Positions 1-13,540 of a DNA stretch of 64,000 nt are shown piece by piece. Location of the stretch: positions 21,595,066 through 21,659,065 of the forward strand of contig NC_092467.1 of the NCBI RefSeq assembly GCF_047495875.1, written 5' to 3'. The stretch comes from Pithys albifrons albifrons. Taxonomy: Eukaryota > Chordata > Aves > Passeriformes > Thamnophilidae. Each line of letters starts with the position of its first letter. Position 1 is the first letter of the stretch. The translations under genes and the position numbers were made by a program. The notes beneath the pieces were generated by a model. The model saw nothing but the letters and a program-made list of their open reading frames with translations. It had not been told where the DNA came from and did not search any database.

Positions 1-3000
1 AAATTGTGACTGAACCATTGAGAAACAAAGTGATGGTGAGGGAGAGGGCACTGGGTTTAGATCCTGATGCAGTGTTTGCTTATGTAAATCTAAAAATCAA
101 TAAAGGAGGAATGCAAACCCTGGTCACTATACTAGAATGATGTCAGAAAAGGAATTTGTTCCTTTCCTCAAATATTTTAAGTCTTGGAGGGATTCTCCCC
201 CTCTGTTTCACTGCCTTACAGAGGCTTTTCTGTAGCACATTGTAAAGGGATCGCGGGCTCTCAGTGCTCTAAGGACACAAAGGCTCAAGTCTTAGTCAGA
301 GACAGATGCACCTATTCCCCAAGCTCCACATGAAGAGCTGAAACTGAGATGCAATTGTCAGACAGAACTGTCTAGAAAGGGCTGGTTTAACGTGGGGTTG
401 GAGCAGTTCATGGAGAGTTAGTTGACTGAAGAGTGTATAGGCAGTGACTGACTAAAGACTTGGAGTGGGAATCTATAACATTACAACAAATGCTGGGGTT
501 TGCTTGGGCTTTTTTCTATTTCTAATGTACAAAATTTGTATTTTATTAATCATCCTAAAATTCGAATATATTGGTATGCACTTTCTCTTCCACCCCACTG
601 CTTTCTTTTCATTTACTTACACTTTCTATGTACATGTCTCTAAAAGTCAGAGTATAACTAGCAGCAAGTTTTACGGGTTAGGTAAACATGTTTATATTCG
701 TTTTGTTAGTAAGTACTCTAATTGTCACGTGAAAATATTTGACAGTGTTTTTGTGCCTTGATATGCTCCCAGCACTCTTCTTTGAGCATTTCTTCAAAAG
801 CTAGACTTCAGGAAAAAGAAACCTAGCCAGGTGTTCTCAGGTCTTCTCGATCCTCAGTTGGCAACTTTTCTGGTTTTGTTTGGTTTGGATTTGCCCATTT
901 ATTTATTTATTATCCTTGATAAAATAGGCAAAATGAGAAGCCACTAACTTCTCTAACTCTAGTGTTCTATTTGTAACAGAATTATGGTATTTGTTGCTTC
1001 AGCTTTCTGGGAATTCTGCTATATCCAGTGTATTGTAAAACATGCAGAAAGACTGAAAACAATACTATTCACAGTATCATTGTAGAGGCTACAACAGTGT
1101 AATTACTTTCCATATGTGTTTGGATGGTTTTAAATCCATCTGTGAGGAAGTGGTTTCTGATAGAACAGAGTGTAGTTACATCATTTCTCTTAAGCGAGGG
1201 CAGCTGAGAATTTTTCTGGATCGTATAATTGGGAATCCACAGATCCTTTGTTAAGAGGACTCCTAAAATACTTCAGATGAAAAATGTTCTTCATGTATGT
1301 GTCATTTGACAGCCAGAGCTGAAAAGGACAATGAGAAACATTTACTCTTTTATGATGTCCTAGTGCAGATAAAGCCTTCCTACACCTCTCCCATCCCAAA
1401 GTGGGATTTCTTCTCTTTACAGCTCATTTCAAGACTTTTTAGATCCTCTTATCTCAGTGTGCTTCTTGACACTTATTTTGTAGGTCTTAGTTGTTGTTGA
1501 ACTAAAGAGAATTTTGCAAATGCTCAAGAATATTTTGTACTTCATTCGTGTAAATGGATTTCTTTGTGGGTACAGTTTGCTGTCAGGACCATTCAGATTA
1601 TACAAGTGTAAAGGAACAGGTTTGTTGATGTTAAGAGGTAAATAAAGCAGTCTTTTGTTGCTTTTGTTCTATGACTGCAACTCAAAAACGACTCCACACC
1701 AACAGTATAGGTAACTAATTTCTTGTTACTATTTCAGTTACTTGTGAATTCCAGTTACATCTCTCATGATCTGAAAATATCTCTAGTTAACTGCAGCCCA
1801 GAAGCAGTTTTTTATTGAAAATTCCCATATTGCATGAAGGGTTACTTTTTCCTTTGATCAGAATTCTGAATGTAGAGAGGGAATGTGCTGCCTCCCTTCT
1901 GGGTTATGAGGTAAAGGCAAGCCAGTTACTGTCGTTCTCTCCAGTGTGACTCATGTCTCATTGATTTTCCACTTGAGAGGTAACTCTGATGATCAGACCT
2001 TTGTGCCCTGCTTTTAGAGTATATCTCATAATTGAATTTAGTTGCAGTTAGATCAACTACCCTTTCAAAAAACTTTTTAAATTGTTATGTGTCTGTATTT
2101 ACTTGACCCAAGAAATTCTCTCAAGGAAACGATCCCAAAAGATAAGGGGATTCTCCATGAGAAACAGGAGAGCTTTGAAGAGGCTTACTGGGTAATGTTC
2201 TTGGTACCATTTTCAATTTTGATTCCTGTGTCACTACAGCTTTGTTACATGACTTGTACCAAATAATCATGTGGACATTTCTTCTCATCATGTCTGTTCT
2301 GTCAGCAGGCCTGATTTGCAGAAGTGGCATGAGTTAGAATTTAAGTTCTGTTTGCTTATCCTCCCTTCAATGTGCCCTTTATAATGGCTTCCCTCCTTGC
2401 TTCTCTCTCCCAACTGCTTTGAAACAAAAGTTTACTTTTATAATACTCTGAAATTAGCTTCTGTTGAAGTCTGGACAACTGTTGCTTTTTGACCTTCACT
2501 GACTATGCTTTCCATAATGAGAAGATGTCAAAAGGAGCCCAAGGGTTTGAATCAGTAATGAATAAGAATGTAGAAAGTTCCTGGGCTTTTTTTTCCCTCG
2601 GGTGCCTTTTCTGTGCCTCGGGTTCTGTCAGTGAAGACTTGCATCAGCTGGATTTCAGTTACCTTTTCAATAGAATTTTAACAGTTTTATATTAAAGTGA
2701 ACAGTAAACCTGAATGAAAATAAAGTAAAACATGACACTACGACCCCTGCTTTGCAGGAAGCAGACATGAAGAATGTTTCCCCCAAGGAGTTCACAGTTT
2801 CAGAATAATGTGAGTTATAGCTGGGCAATACAGATAGAAACAGTAATGTGAGTGAATTATTTCCTGTGCATCAGTTATAAAATATCTTTTTTCTCATTAT
2901 GGAAGTTTATAGAGTTTCAAGAGAAGTAACTGTGTTTCTTAGGCTTACAAAGCATGAGGTGGAGCCTGAGAGAAAGGCTTCACATTACAGTTAACCTGAT

Positions 3001-4384
3001 CCAAGGAATGTCTGTCACCAAAATCCGTAGTCATGGCCCCTGCTTTCCACTGGCACCTGTGTTCATTTGACCCTTACATGGAGCCTGTCTCGGAAGCTAA
3101 ACTAGAAGAAAAATTACTCTTTTGTAAGGATTTGTGTTTTCTCCATCAGCTCACTATGAGATCAGATTGAATATGAAAGCCAATATATGGGGAAAGTAAG
3201 GATTATGCTCCTGAAAGTAACTGAGGAGAGAGATCTCTCCTTTTTGTAGATTAAATCCCTTAACAGTAAAATGAAGCCTCACCTGGGAAGTCTTGTTGCA
3301 AAAATAGAGAAGGCTCAGTAGCCTGTGAATCCAGGGTGCTGATGAGGAGTGAGAGGATAGATGGATGTGGCTTTGTTTGCTATAAAGGTATAAGGAAAGT
3401 GCCTTGGACAAAACAGTAAACTAAGGAAATTGTGTTTTGGGAAGTATCTGAATGCATAGAAGTGAGCAGGGGTAGAGAAAAGACCATTGCAGTAGTTTGG
3501 ATACAAAATGTGTCCTTATGAGAGTTACCCAGTTGGGGTGACAATGAAAACCTTTCTATATCAAACCAACTCTGAAAGAGGATTCAGTCTCTAAAGAGGC
3601 TGTTTGCCATCTTTGTAACCTTCATTGTCAGTGAATGTGTAACCTTCGACAAAGGCTCCTGGACTTGTCAACTCATTTTTAATTATGAGTCTCTTAACTC
3701 ACACATGCATTTCCATTTTTATTTCCTTAGTGGCTGTTTAAATACACATACAGTGTAGAGTTGCTCCTTTCTCACCACTAAGAGCCAATTAAAAAAAACT
3801 AGTTTCAATGTTTTCATCGACTGAACAAGGATAATCCATGTATGAACACAGAACTCCAGAAAGAAAGTAGTGCCCTCCTTAGCTGGCATGTGATTTAAAA
3901 GGGGCATTTTAAGTGAGAATAGGCAGGCATGTTAGATGTTAGAAGATGGTAATTTCAATTTTGATAAATACCTGTAGTGATATTTTAATAAAATAATTTC
4001 AGTGACTGCAGAAAAAAACCCTCATCTAGTCTAAAGATGATACAAATCTGATTACTCTTTTATTTCACCACTGTCTTGAGTCAGAAGGATCTCACAAAAC
4101 TGAGCAAATGCTTGTTAAACTAGAAACTGAGATTCATTGTCAGAATTGTGAGTAATGCATACAAATAAAATAACTATGCAAAAAAATCCCAACCCTTACT
4201 TGAAATCAGCTGTTACTGGTCAGGGAAGTCTTCTGATAGACATTTCTGTAAAACCATCAGCTCAGTTTTCATCAGGTGTCAAAAAAAGTAAATACTGTTG
4301 AGTATGGTTAGAAAGGGGTCATGACATAAAATATTAACTGTTCTGTGGTAAAAATCGATTACTTACATATGATTATCCCATCCT

Positions 4385-4490
4385 GATCTGTCTGCTGGAC
4401 TGAGTACAGAAAAGGGCAACTAGAATAATCAAAAGTTTTGAGATAGATTCTTTATGTAGAGCACCAAGGAGATAAACCAAATCAAATATC
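4385..4490 (+). repeat. CR1 LINE fragment (old, 5'-truncated)
   Basis: The stretch reads like the part of avian CR1 that codes near the end of its reverse transcriptase and runs into the 3'UTR: a phrase of the type 'CAGAGAAGGGCAACTAGAAT' followed by a 'GATCAAGGG..GGAG' block and a 'TATG(A)G' block is present in degenerate form. Divergence is high, so the insertion is old. The edges are approximate. Recognised from memory of the CR1 consensus, not from a search. Confidence 0.55.
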
Positions 4491-7400
4491 CATTAATTCT
4501 GAGAGTGTACAGCAAAGGTATTTCCTCAGATACTGTGAAACTAATTTTTAAAGGTATGGGGCTTTATGTAGTCTTTTTTCCCTTGTTACCAAGGAAGGAA
4601 TGTGTTTAAGTGCTTATTGCCCTTGGAGAGATAATGTTGTCACTGAGTTGTGAGGGCTTTGTGTGTTCAAGATGCAGTGAGAGCTGCTTAGGAGATCTAT
4701 TCTTACTGTATTTATTTTTCTTCTTGTATGGCTACAGCATTATGCTGTGGGTAATAAAGTTCACAGCTGAATAATTTTGGGGTTTTTTTCAGAAATTTTA
4801 GATGTTCTCCAAGATAACTAATAATCTGTTTTTTCTATAATGTTTTTAGAAAGGTTAAGCAGTTTATGGATGGCATGTAAACTACATTTGTTGAGTTAAT
4901 CCTTCCTTGATATTTGATGTCGGCCCTTGAGAGGTACTAAGTAATAATAAGCATAGCACTTAGTTTGATATAGGGCTGTTAAATTTCTTGGAATGGTTTG
5001 AAAAAACTGTGTCTTAGAGCCAATAAGGCTTTTTTAGGACATCTCTGGCAAACTGTAAGTGATTTATTATTAAAAAGAACCCTATATGGAGTCTTCTGTG
5101 TGATATCTTTATAACTGTGAACGTTCATATGACTGTCAAGATGAATCAATGTGGTTTCCAACTCTGTAACTGCTTTTAGTGATTATTTTCAAATCCATAC
5201 TCTAAAGATTCCAGACTGTATCTGTGGCAAACTCAGAAAGTTACTGGTCATACTGGTTTTGGTCTTGTTAAGGAATAAGCATTTGAAATAATCACATCTC
5301 TGTAGCTGAATGTTTCAAAGGGATAAAATCAGAAAAACATCAATTTTACATTGTGTTTGTCTAAGTCAGTGTCTAAGTCCATAGTAAATACTGTTTAGTC
5401 TAAGCTTTATTTAAATTCTTCAAATTAGAAGTTTTTAAATGTGTTGTCATTTGATCCCATGTGTGAGCAATGCTGGTGTGCAACTCAGAGACAGAGCCTG
5501 TGCCTGTGGAGAGCAAGGACTTCCCTGCAAGTGCAGATTTGGTACTGTTGGGATAGGTTAGCCATTTAGGGAAGTATCTGAACTCTGGCAATCTGCTCGT
5601 GTTTGCTCAGGATAGGTATGGAAACTGTATAATTCACACTCTCTGAGCCACCTTCTGGCAGCTTCTTCCTGTTTCCTGAATCTGTGATAAAATATGCTGA
5701 GGGTAGACAGTAGCTCTTTTTCCCTTTGTTCTTGTGCTGTGAGAAATTCTCTGGTGGCTGAACCTGGAACTTGAATAGCCTTTTAACATTTCTTCAGTTC
5801 TTTTAACTGATGTTACAACATAAGTGCATGGAATGGTAAAATGAGCATCTCCTTTTTATTCATGGAAATAGATATTATCAAGAATTATATACCATAGCCA
5901 GACATCTATTTTTATATAAGAGGTTAAATGCTGTAACTGCTATTCTGTTTAAATGTGGTCTTAGTTTGCCCTGTATTATTGAAGTATAAAATCAGTGGAA
6001 TATTACTGTAGACATGAGTCCTGTTGTCTTGAGACAAAGGAAGAAAGTCAGATCTGTGAGAAATTACTTCAGTTTCAGAAAATTAAAATGAGCAAATGCA
6101 AGATGCTGTTTAAAACTGTGAAGTCTCGTGTTCAATTGGGGTAGATACGACTGCAAACATAGACCTGGGTTAGTAGTGCTGAGTGTGTCTGTTTGAAACA
6201 TCTGTGACAGTGTAGCTGTAAATAGATGCTTTAGGCATGCAGTAGCTTTCCATCACTGGTAATACTATGAATTTTATTTTCTTCATCATAAACTATATAT
6301 TGGCTAAGTCAGAAAAACTGAAGTAGAAGGGGGAGCTCCGATTAAAACACAAAAATTTTATTCTGCTAATTAAAAACACCCCACCAGAATTCCAACTGAA
6401 AGCAGAATGGAGAAGGAGTTAAAACTGAAATTGCTGTGACAGTTGCATTGGGTATCTAATCTTGTAGCCTTTCCTTTTTGCCAGGCTATGGGTCTTTATA
6501 CATGAAAATTTATAAATGAAAATTTAAAATTCTCTTTTACAAACACATCACTGGGATAGCCTGAATGCTAAAAATTTATGGGAGCTCAAGGGAAAACAGG
6601 GAAAATTCATGGAAGAGAAATCCATTGAAGTTTAGTAAATAGATAGAAATCATATATGACTTAAGATGACTCTGAGCTAAAAATAGTTGAGAGCTGTAAA
6701 GGTATTATATATAGCAGCTCTTGCCTAACCATCTGCTTATCACTGCTGTTGGAGACAAAGTAGTGACTGGATAGACATTTGGCTTTACTCTGTATGAGAA
6801 AAAGAGGCTTGAAGTTAATAAAATGTAATGTAATTGATTTGCATTTAAATTCAATGAGGAAGAAATTTTCAAAATGAATAGTCAATTAACATGCAGAGGG
6901 AATCGAGCGTTATGTGTGCGCTGGTGACACCCGCTCGTGTGACTGTGCAGTGATAGCAAGTCCCTTTTGCTTTGTAAATGTAGTGCATCATCTCGGTATC
7001 TGGAGCACAGAAGATCTCTAGAAAGAAAACGCTTGATGAAGTATTTGGTTAAGTGGGACGGGATAATAGAATGACTTTTTCACTTCGTAGGCAGTCTTTG
7101 ATTTTATGCTTGAACAGTGAGCATAGTTTGGAAAGTAAATGGTCTCATGTACTTGCAGGAAATCATAAACAGAGTGTTGCAAAACAAATCCCTGATGAAC
7201 AAGAATAATCAAAGCAGAATACCTGGGTATTCCTTTTATCACAAAGTTGAGTAAAGGAAGCCAAAAGAAAGCCATATAGAGGGTAAACTGCTGTTATATT
7301 TCAGCATTGCGTTGACAGGTTAATGGTAGGTTTGGAGTAACAGTGTGAAGACTCGGAAATAATTCAAATGCATTTTAAATCTATAAAATTTGTAAGTTAA

Positions 7401-9044
7401 TAAGATGCGTGGAGAAGAAGCAGCTGATGCGTAGTGGTGATATGGGAAAAGTTGTACTTCAATGGCTTAACCTTTCATGAGAATAAATTTGTGACTTTGA
7501 AAGAGTGAAAAAGTGTGAATCAGACTGGTCTGAATTTTTACTGCGCTATGAGCTGTAGGAACTGCAAAACCTGTGATCAGGGCTGCATCTAGGTGAAAAA
7601 TGAAAGTGGAGCAAGTCTAAAGGTTATTTGTCAGTGGTCACAGGAAAAGCAAGGACCCTTAGGAAAAGAACAAACAACTCCCTCGATTTTTACATGGTGA
7701 TAAGGACATTTAATGCTAAAGTGTTAATGAAAAGGATGTTCGTATTGAGAAAGTAAGAGTAACTAAAGGGCTGAGATTTTAAATGTGAATGGAGACCAGA
7801 CCAAACTTCCTTTGTATTTACAGTTAGTAATGTAAGCATAGGCCAGGCAGAACAGAGAAAACTTTGGAAATTAAATGCAGCATATTGTTTATCAGTGCAT
7901 GTACTGGCCTACTAAGACCTTCTGAGCACAGCAAGAGTAGAAGGCGAAATGGCAATCAAATAAACAAAATTGTACATGATGTGATCATAGTTCTGCTTGA
8001 GTTACATGTATTAGAATAAAAAAGTAAACTGGGCTACCATTATACTGTTAAATCAAGGCAATTGTGGCCAGCTATCCTGTCTGAAAGTAGCTGGATATAA
8101 ATAGAAGCAGTTAGAAAGTAATTGAACTCGGATGACTCTTTTAATAAAGTTTCTGTATTTTAAATAAAGGGTATTACAGTAGGTATACTGTAATTAAAAA
8201 GAAAGGGTAAATTTTAATATTTATATTGCAGGTTTTGTTTCCTGTGCCTGGAGACAGAACAGCAGTACAACAGAAAGGGGCTGTTCACTGTTCTTCTGAG
8301 AGCTTTTAAAAATGCAGTTCCTAATGCATTTAAAACACTTTCAATACTTCCAGTTAAAACTTCCAAGCCAAGTACACTGAAATGTGTGTAAGTCTTCTTA
8401 CTCAGAACACTTAAATATAGACTGAATATACAGTGAGAATGTCAAAACTATACAGGAGTATGGAATCTCTGCTTACCAAACTCAGTGTCAACTACAAAGC
8501 AGACTTTGGAAAGCACCTAGGAAAAAATTGTGAGATGTTTCTAAGTGCTGGTATCTGCAGTTTTGTCAGGGTGCCCAAGCACTGGGAGAAAATTTCTGTC
8601 TGCCTTAAAGTAATCCTGGGGAGAGAGGGTCATTCTTGGTTAGGTGATGCTCACAGAGCAGGAACTGGTTCAGAATTGCTCTGAAAGACCATCTGCAATT
8701 AGACCAAACAGCAGAAGGAGACCATGAAAATAAACAATGTCCTGTATGGAAGGCTGGAACAAAAACGAGTGGTGTCTTTTTGCTGCAAATCACTATTTTG
8801 AGAACTGTCAGGATGTCAAGGTGCTATCACAGAGGTAGAGTAGTGAAACATTTCAACACCTGTAGCATCTCAGACAGTTTCTTTAGGAAATAGTTGTTTT
8901 CCTGCTGGCTGTGCAGAGAGACCTGACTTGGTGTAATACAATTTTATTATTATGTCACAGTCTTGGTACAGCCACATGAGCATTGAAAAGAGCTGGAGCT
9001 CTGAGAAATAACTGCCAGTCAACAAGCAACATAAGGGAAGACAT

Positions 9045-9095
9045 TTACAGCTGGATACGATGATCTTAAGGGTCTTTTCCAACCTAAATACTTTT
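9045..9095 (+). repeat. CR1 LINE 3'-end remnant
   Basis: 'GATGATCTTAAGGGTCTTTT' followed by 'CCAACCTAAAT' matches the characteristic 3' end of avian CR1 elements, which read 'GATGATCT..AAGGTC.CTTCCAACC' just before the terminal 8-bp tail repeats. Only this terminal piece is recognisable. Confidence 0.6.
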
Positions 9096-12000
9096 GTGGT
9101 AGGAGGCTGCTGCTGTATTTAAGTTCAAGTTTAAGGCAGACATTGTTTTATAAGCTAGTCCATTACTTTGTAGAGCCCCTTGCATGTGCAAACACATCTG
9201 GTTATGTGGTGACTGGTGCTATGATGGAAGGCAGGATCAGCTGATGTGGCAAGGGGGTGCCTGTAGTTCTGGGAGCATGAAAATGCACTTGGTGGTAAGA
9301 AGGCACAGCAGGGCCACAGCGTAGCTGCATTTTTTTTCTTCGTAGATATTGAGGTAGTTCTGGGTTCCCTCCTTGCCCCAGTCTGTCCAGATCATGTTTT
9401 AAGCATTTAAAGCTGTAATTCCGATCAACCCTTCAGGTGTCCCTCTGTTAGTTTACTGCTGTCACTGAGTAGTATTTGAATCCTTTGGCCAACTCGGCAA
9501 TGGCCCTAAATTAATCTGGGAGTAACCATCTCAGAACTGCAAAGAGTTTGCAGCTCTCACAAAAGTTGTGGTCCACTTTTCAAAGGGGTTTGAGCCCAGC
9601 AGGTTCCTGCTACACATGGTTTGCAAGTGGTCTGCTCAGTGCGTGTATAGTTGGAATTTGCCTCGTGCACCCCTTTTCCAAACTCTCTGGTGTTCATCAG
9701 AGTTTGTAATTATGACTGACTTCTGAGGCTTGTGGAGCTGATGCTGTAATTTTGCATATAAAAAACTACATTAATTGGTGCATTTCAAATCCATGCCCTT
9801 GACTGAAAATCATCTGAGATAAAAGTGTTCTAAACAGTCTTTCATACAAAATCCACTTTACAGTGTTCTTCAGAGGGCAGCATGTTTGTAGTCACTGCTC
9901 CAAAAGTAAATCAGACAGAGCAGTAATTCCCAGTGTAGTCTACAAAAAGGAGCAAACTGGTTTATCTTGGGACGTTTAAGAAAAAGTAAAGGAAGGAGCA
10001 CTGCTTTTTGCATCAACTTTCTTTTCATCTCCAACCTGGTACAGGGTCATTAAGTGCTTGATGCCCCCTTACAATCACAGCCTACCTATAGGAAAAAGCA
10101 TTGTCTTTTTATGCTGGATATTTTCTGTATATTGAAATAATAACTTCTTTAGGAAATAAAGAATATTTTTCCTATTTATATAAAACTATATTCTAGCTGT
10201 GGGTAAGAGATTAAATAATATTGGAGTCTATGCTGCTACAGTTATCATTTTGATAAATGGTTACTGTAGTCAAGTTAGTGTAATTAGTTTTATAATAAGC
10301 TTTTCAAGAACCTGTGTGACTTAATGTATTTCGAAGATGTTAGTCACATGTTTTGGTAATCCTGCAGAGGAGATGTTCTTTGGATAACAGGAAACCTAAT
10401 TAGCAATTGAATGGTTATTATAATTCAGAGTGGGACTTAAGGTGATAAAATGGAGTGGGTAGGTGGGATGGTACAGATGTAGAGGGATGGCCAATAAATG
10501 AGGTTAAATGGGACATAGAAGTTATTTCTTGCATAGTTTGGTTTTAATTTTCTTGCTAAGTTAGTTACATCAGACAACAGTTACTTTATTGACTACGTAT
10601 TTGTAGCATTTATTGACTGCATATGAGTCAATAAAGTTCGTTCAGTAAAGGTGTTTAGTTAAAGCTACTGTCTATTCAGGATAAATGCAATTTGTAATGA
10701 TGTTACAGTAATTGATCATTTTTTGCATTTTTCTAATAACAACTGTGTTAAAGTGTAAAATGTAGGTTATTGTTCCAAGGGGCTGTGGTACCACCTTACA
10801 AAGTTCACATCTTCACCTTTGGTTCTGGCCATGTGACCCCATGGAGCACATTATCCTTTAACGTAACTCTCAGGAAACATTGATTCATCTGGAACCATCT
10901 GAAAAGAAAAGAGGAAAAGATGATATTTGCAACTCTGACCTATTTGTAGATTATTTCAGAGTACAGTTCCACAAATAGTTGTGTTGATGGTTGACCAAGG
11001 TATTTGTGACAGATAATTGGGGTGGGTGCTGCCTGGTCTGTGTAGGTTAGCTGGGACTGGGTAAGGTTGCAGATTCTGCCTGCCTGTTTCTTCCAGTTAT
11101 TTGCAGTTCCACTTTTTCACAGCTGGGATCCTTCTGTCTTCTCGCAGTTTTTCAGGATTTCCAGTCTGTCTCTCTCCAGCCAGCATCCACTCACTTTGCT
11201 GAGGTGGCTGCTCTCCTTACCTGTAGTTCATGTTCAGCATTACCCTTAACCTGCCGTCATTGCACCTCCACCAGGATTTTTGTTCTCAGGCAAACACTTC
11301 TCTATGCCAAATTCCAATTTCTTACACCAAAATATGGAGGTAGAAAAGCTCCTTGAAGAAATAGATGTGTCTTAAGCAGTAAGAAGGGTTTAAAATAATT
11401 TCCATATTTGTGCACAGAAATGACTAATTATTTTGACTGAGAATTCAGGGGAGAGACAGTAGGGTGGGAATATCAGTCTGAGACAGATGCTTCAATGTAT
11501 AATTTCAGCACAAACTCTAATTTGGCTAAGATACAAGAAACTGAAAGCACTTTGAGTGTTTTAGGCTTTAAGGAGAAGAAATTTGATACAGTGGTTACTT
11601 TGCTAGTCACTGTCATCTATCTTGCTGGTTTGACCTATTTCTGTATTTTGTGGTTTTAGAGAAAGAGTAAGACAATGTTAAGCTTTTATTTGTTTTCACA
11701 CATCCTACTATTTAAGTACCAATTCAGTTTACCCACCCATTACTTTTTTTCCTTCCAGAAAGAAGTAGAAATAACTTTCCATAAAAAGATTCTTTTCAAA
11801 AATCTTTTTTCCCTCTTACACGAGGATAGGTTTGTCTTGCCTAGTGAACCCATCTATTTTAAGGAAGAAAAGTAGCATATTGAACTGTCCATTCCAGTTC
11901 TTTGCTTGTTACAATTTTGAGTAAAACATCTCCCTTGCTAGTTTGCTAGCTTTTAAAACCTGATGATAATTTTTTCCTACTATAGTGCTTTTTTTTCTTG

Positions 12001-13506
12001 CTATCCTTTTATAGACAAGTAGTCTCATTCTGACAGACTGCATTTTGGCCATGTGTAATACAATCTTCGTATGTCAGAGACAGCTGAAATCTCAGAGTAA
12101 TTCCAGTAACATTTATTTATTTTTATTGGCATTTAAGCTTTTATTGCAGCTTTAAGCTGCTTCTTGTTATATATTATTTCATGTAACATCTTCATAATGT
12201 CTTTTGGTGGAGGTTATTTCTAGCATTTGAAAGTATTGCTTATTTTGATGTCATGTAGAATCAGAAAAATTCAATGCTGTTTCCATAAAACTAATTTCTT
12301 TCTAATGTACTTCTGCAAAGCTCGGTATGTGTGGGAAGAGCTGCTGGCGTACTCTACATGTGATAGACTGGTGAATGTAATGTGTTAACTGAAATTCATT
12401 CCTAATTTAGTAATACTACTTTGTTAGGAAGTGATATACTTTCTATGTGAAGATAATCCAAAGTCCTGTTAATCTCGTGTCTGTGCAGATTCTGTTCTTT
12501 TCAGAGGTGCCTTTTTTTTTTTGTCTCGGACACATACTTTTGTAAGGGATTAGATTCTGTTTGCATAAATAGCTTCTGCTTTCAATTTTTAAAAATGTGC
12601 TCATGCCACTGCTCTGCAGAGAATTTAAGAACTGCTATTTTGTAACACAGAGATCCACCAATTTTATATGTTAGGTCATCTTGTGAATATTCTTTTCTTT
12701 TGAGATGTTCACTTAAGTGATGCCATAGGTGATTACAATGTACAAACTGTTGGGTTTTTTTGCCACTGAAATGATGTGGTCTGGAATGTAGTGTTGATGA
12801 GAAGATAACAGTGTAATGATCAGGATGGCAAACACAAGAGCTTCTTCAGGATACTTTTCATGTAATTATCTGTGAAAAATGCAAAACTAGAAGAGGTCTG
12901 AAGCGTAATCTCTGCTAATGACCAGAGATTGTGTGTGTGCATGCTTAGCGTATGGATGCAGTAATTGGTTAGAAATTTAACATGGTCCTCATAGAAGGTG
13001 ATGATGCAGGATAGACCTCAAACCACTTTGCTGTGGAAGGCAGAGTTACAGGTACAGGGTCAGATCAGACTCAACTTTTGTCAACCTGATTGAGTCTTCA
13101 CGGATGTGGGATTTAGAAAGAGGCTTGAGAAGAACAATTTTGGCCATCAGTTTCATATCTGTACTAGGACAGACCAGCATCAAGTTTGTGCTGAACTGCT
13201 GTTTGCTGTATGTCAGCAGTGGCTCCGAGTGGTTTCTGAGCCATTTCAGGAGAAACAGGTTCAGAAATACGGCAGACTTGGCTGTTGTCTTATGTAAAGT
13301 CACAGATATTTTAATACAGTTATATAACTCTAGAAAATCATTAGGTCAATGAAAGCAGAATTTCAAAATTAAATATTTTGGAATGAGATATGGGATAGCT
13401 GAGTATACATTTTCTCAGACTAGGTAAATGATGTACAATCTTATACTCTCAAATCACTTATTAATGTAATTGATACCAATGTGTTTCAACTTGTTTTCTT
13501 TCCCAG

Positions 13507-13540
13507 AAAATGTTCTGATTTACATTGAATGTGATTGCTG
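13507..13540 (+). other. ZZZ3: Candidate 34-nt non-coding 5'UTR exon of ZZZ3
   Basis: A pyrimidine-rich acceptor (TTGTTTTCTTTCCCAG, ending 13506) is followed 34 nt later by a consensus donor (CTG|GTAAGT at 13541). Together they define a small exon in the right place, about 3.2 kb before the first coding exon. It has two ATGs, each quickly stopped: ATG TTC TGA at 13510-13518 and ATG directly followed by TGA at 13529-13534. It therefore cannot supply the main start but could carry upstream ORFs. No transcript evidence is available here; pairs of good splice sites also arise by chance. Confidence 0.35.

Larger units (their letters stand above)
1..13506 (+). other. Upstream/5' intronic DNA of ZZZ3, no gene recognised
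   Basis: AT-rich, non-coding sequence with stop codons in all frames; open frames are all under about 100 codons and none resembles a known protein. I see no CpG island or promoter. It holds two short CR1-like remnants (about 4385-4490 and 9045-9095), a short ATTT run near 897-913, an inverted repeat at 10584-10636 and a small CpG-bearing hairpin at 6904-6937. Because ZZZ3 genes usually have non-coding first exons far upstream of the start codon, this is most likely 5' intron, but that is inference from family knowledge. Confidence 0.5.
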
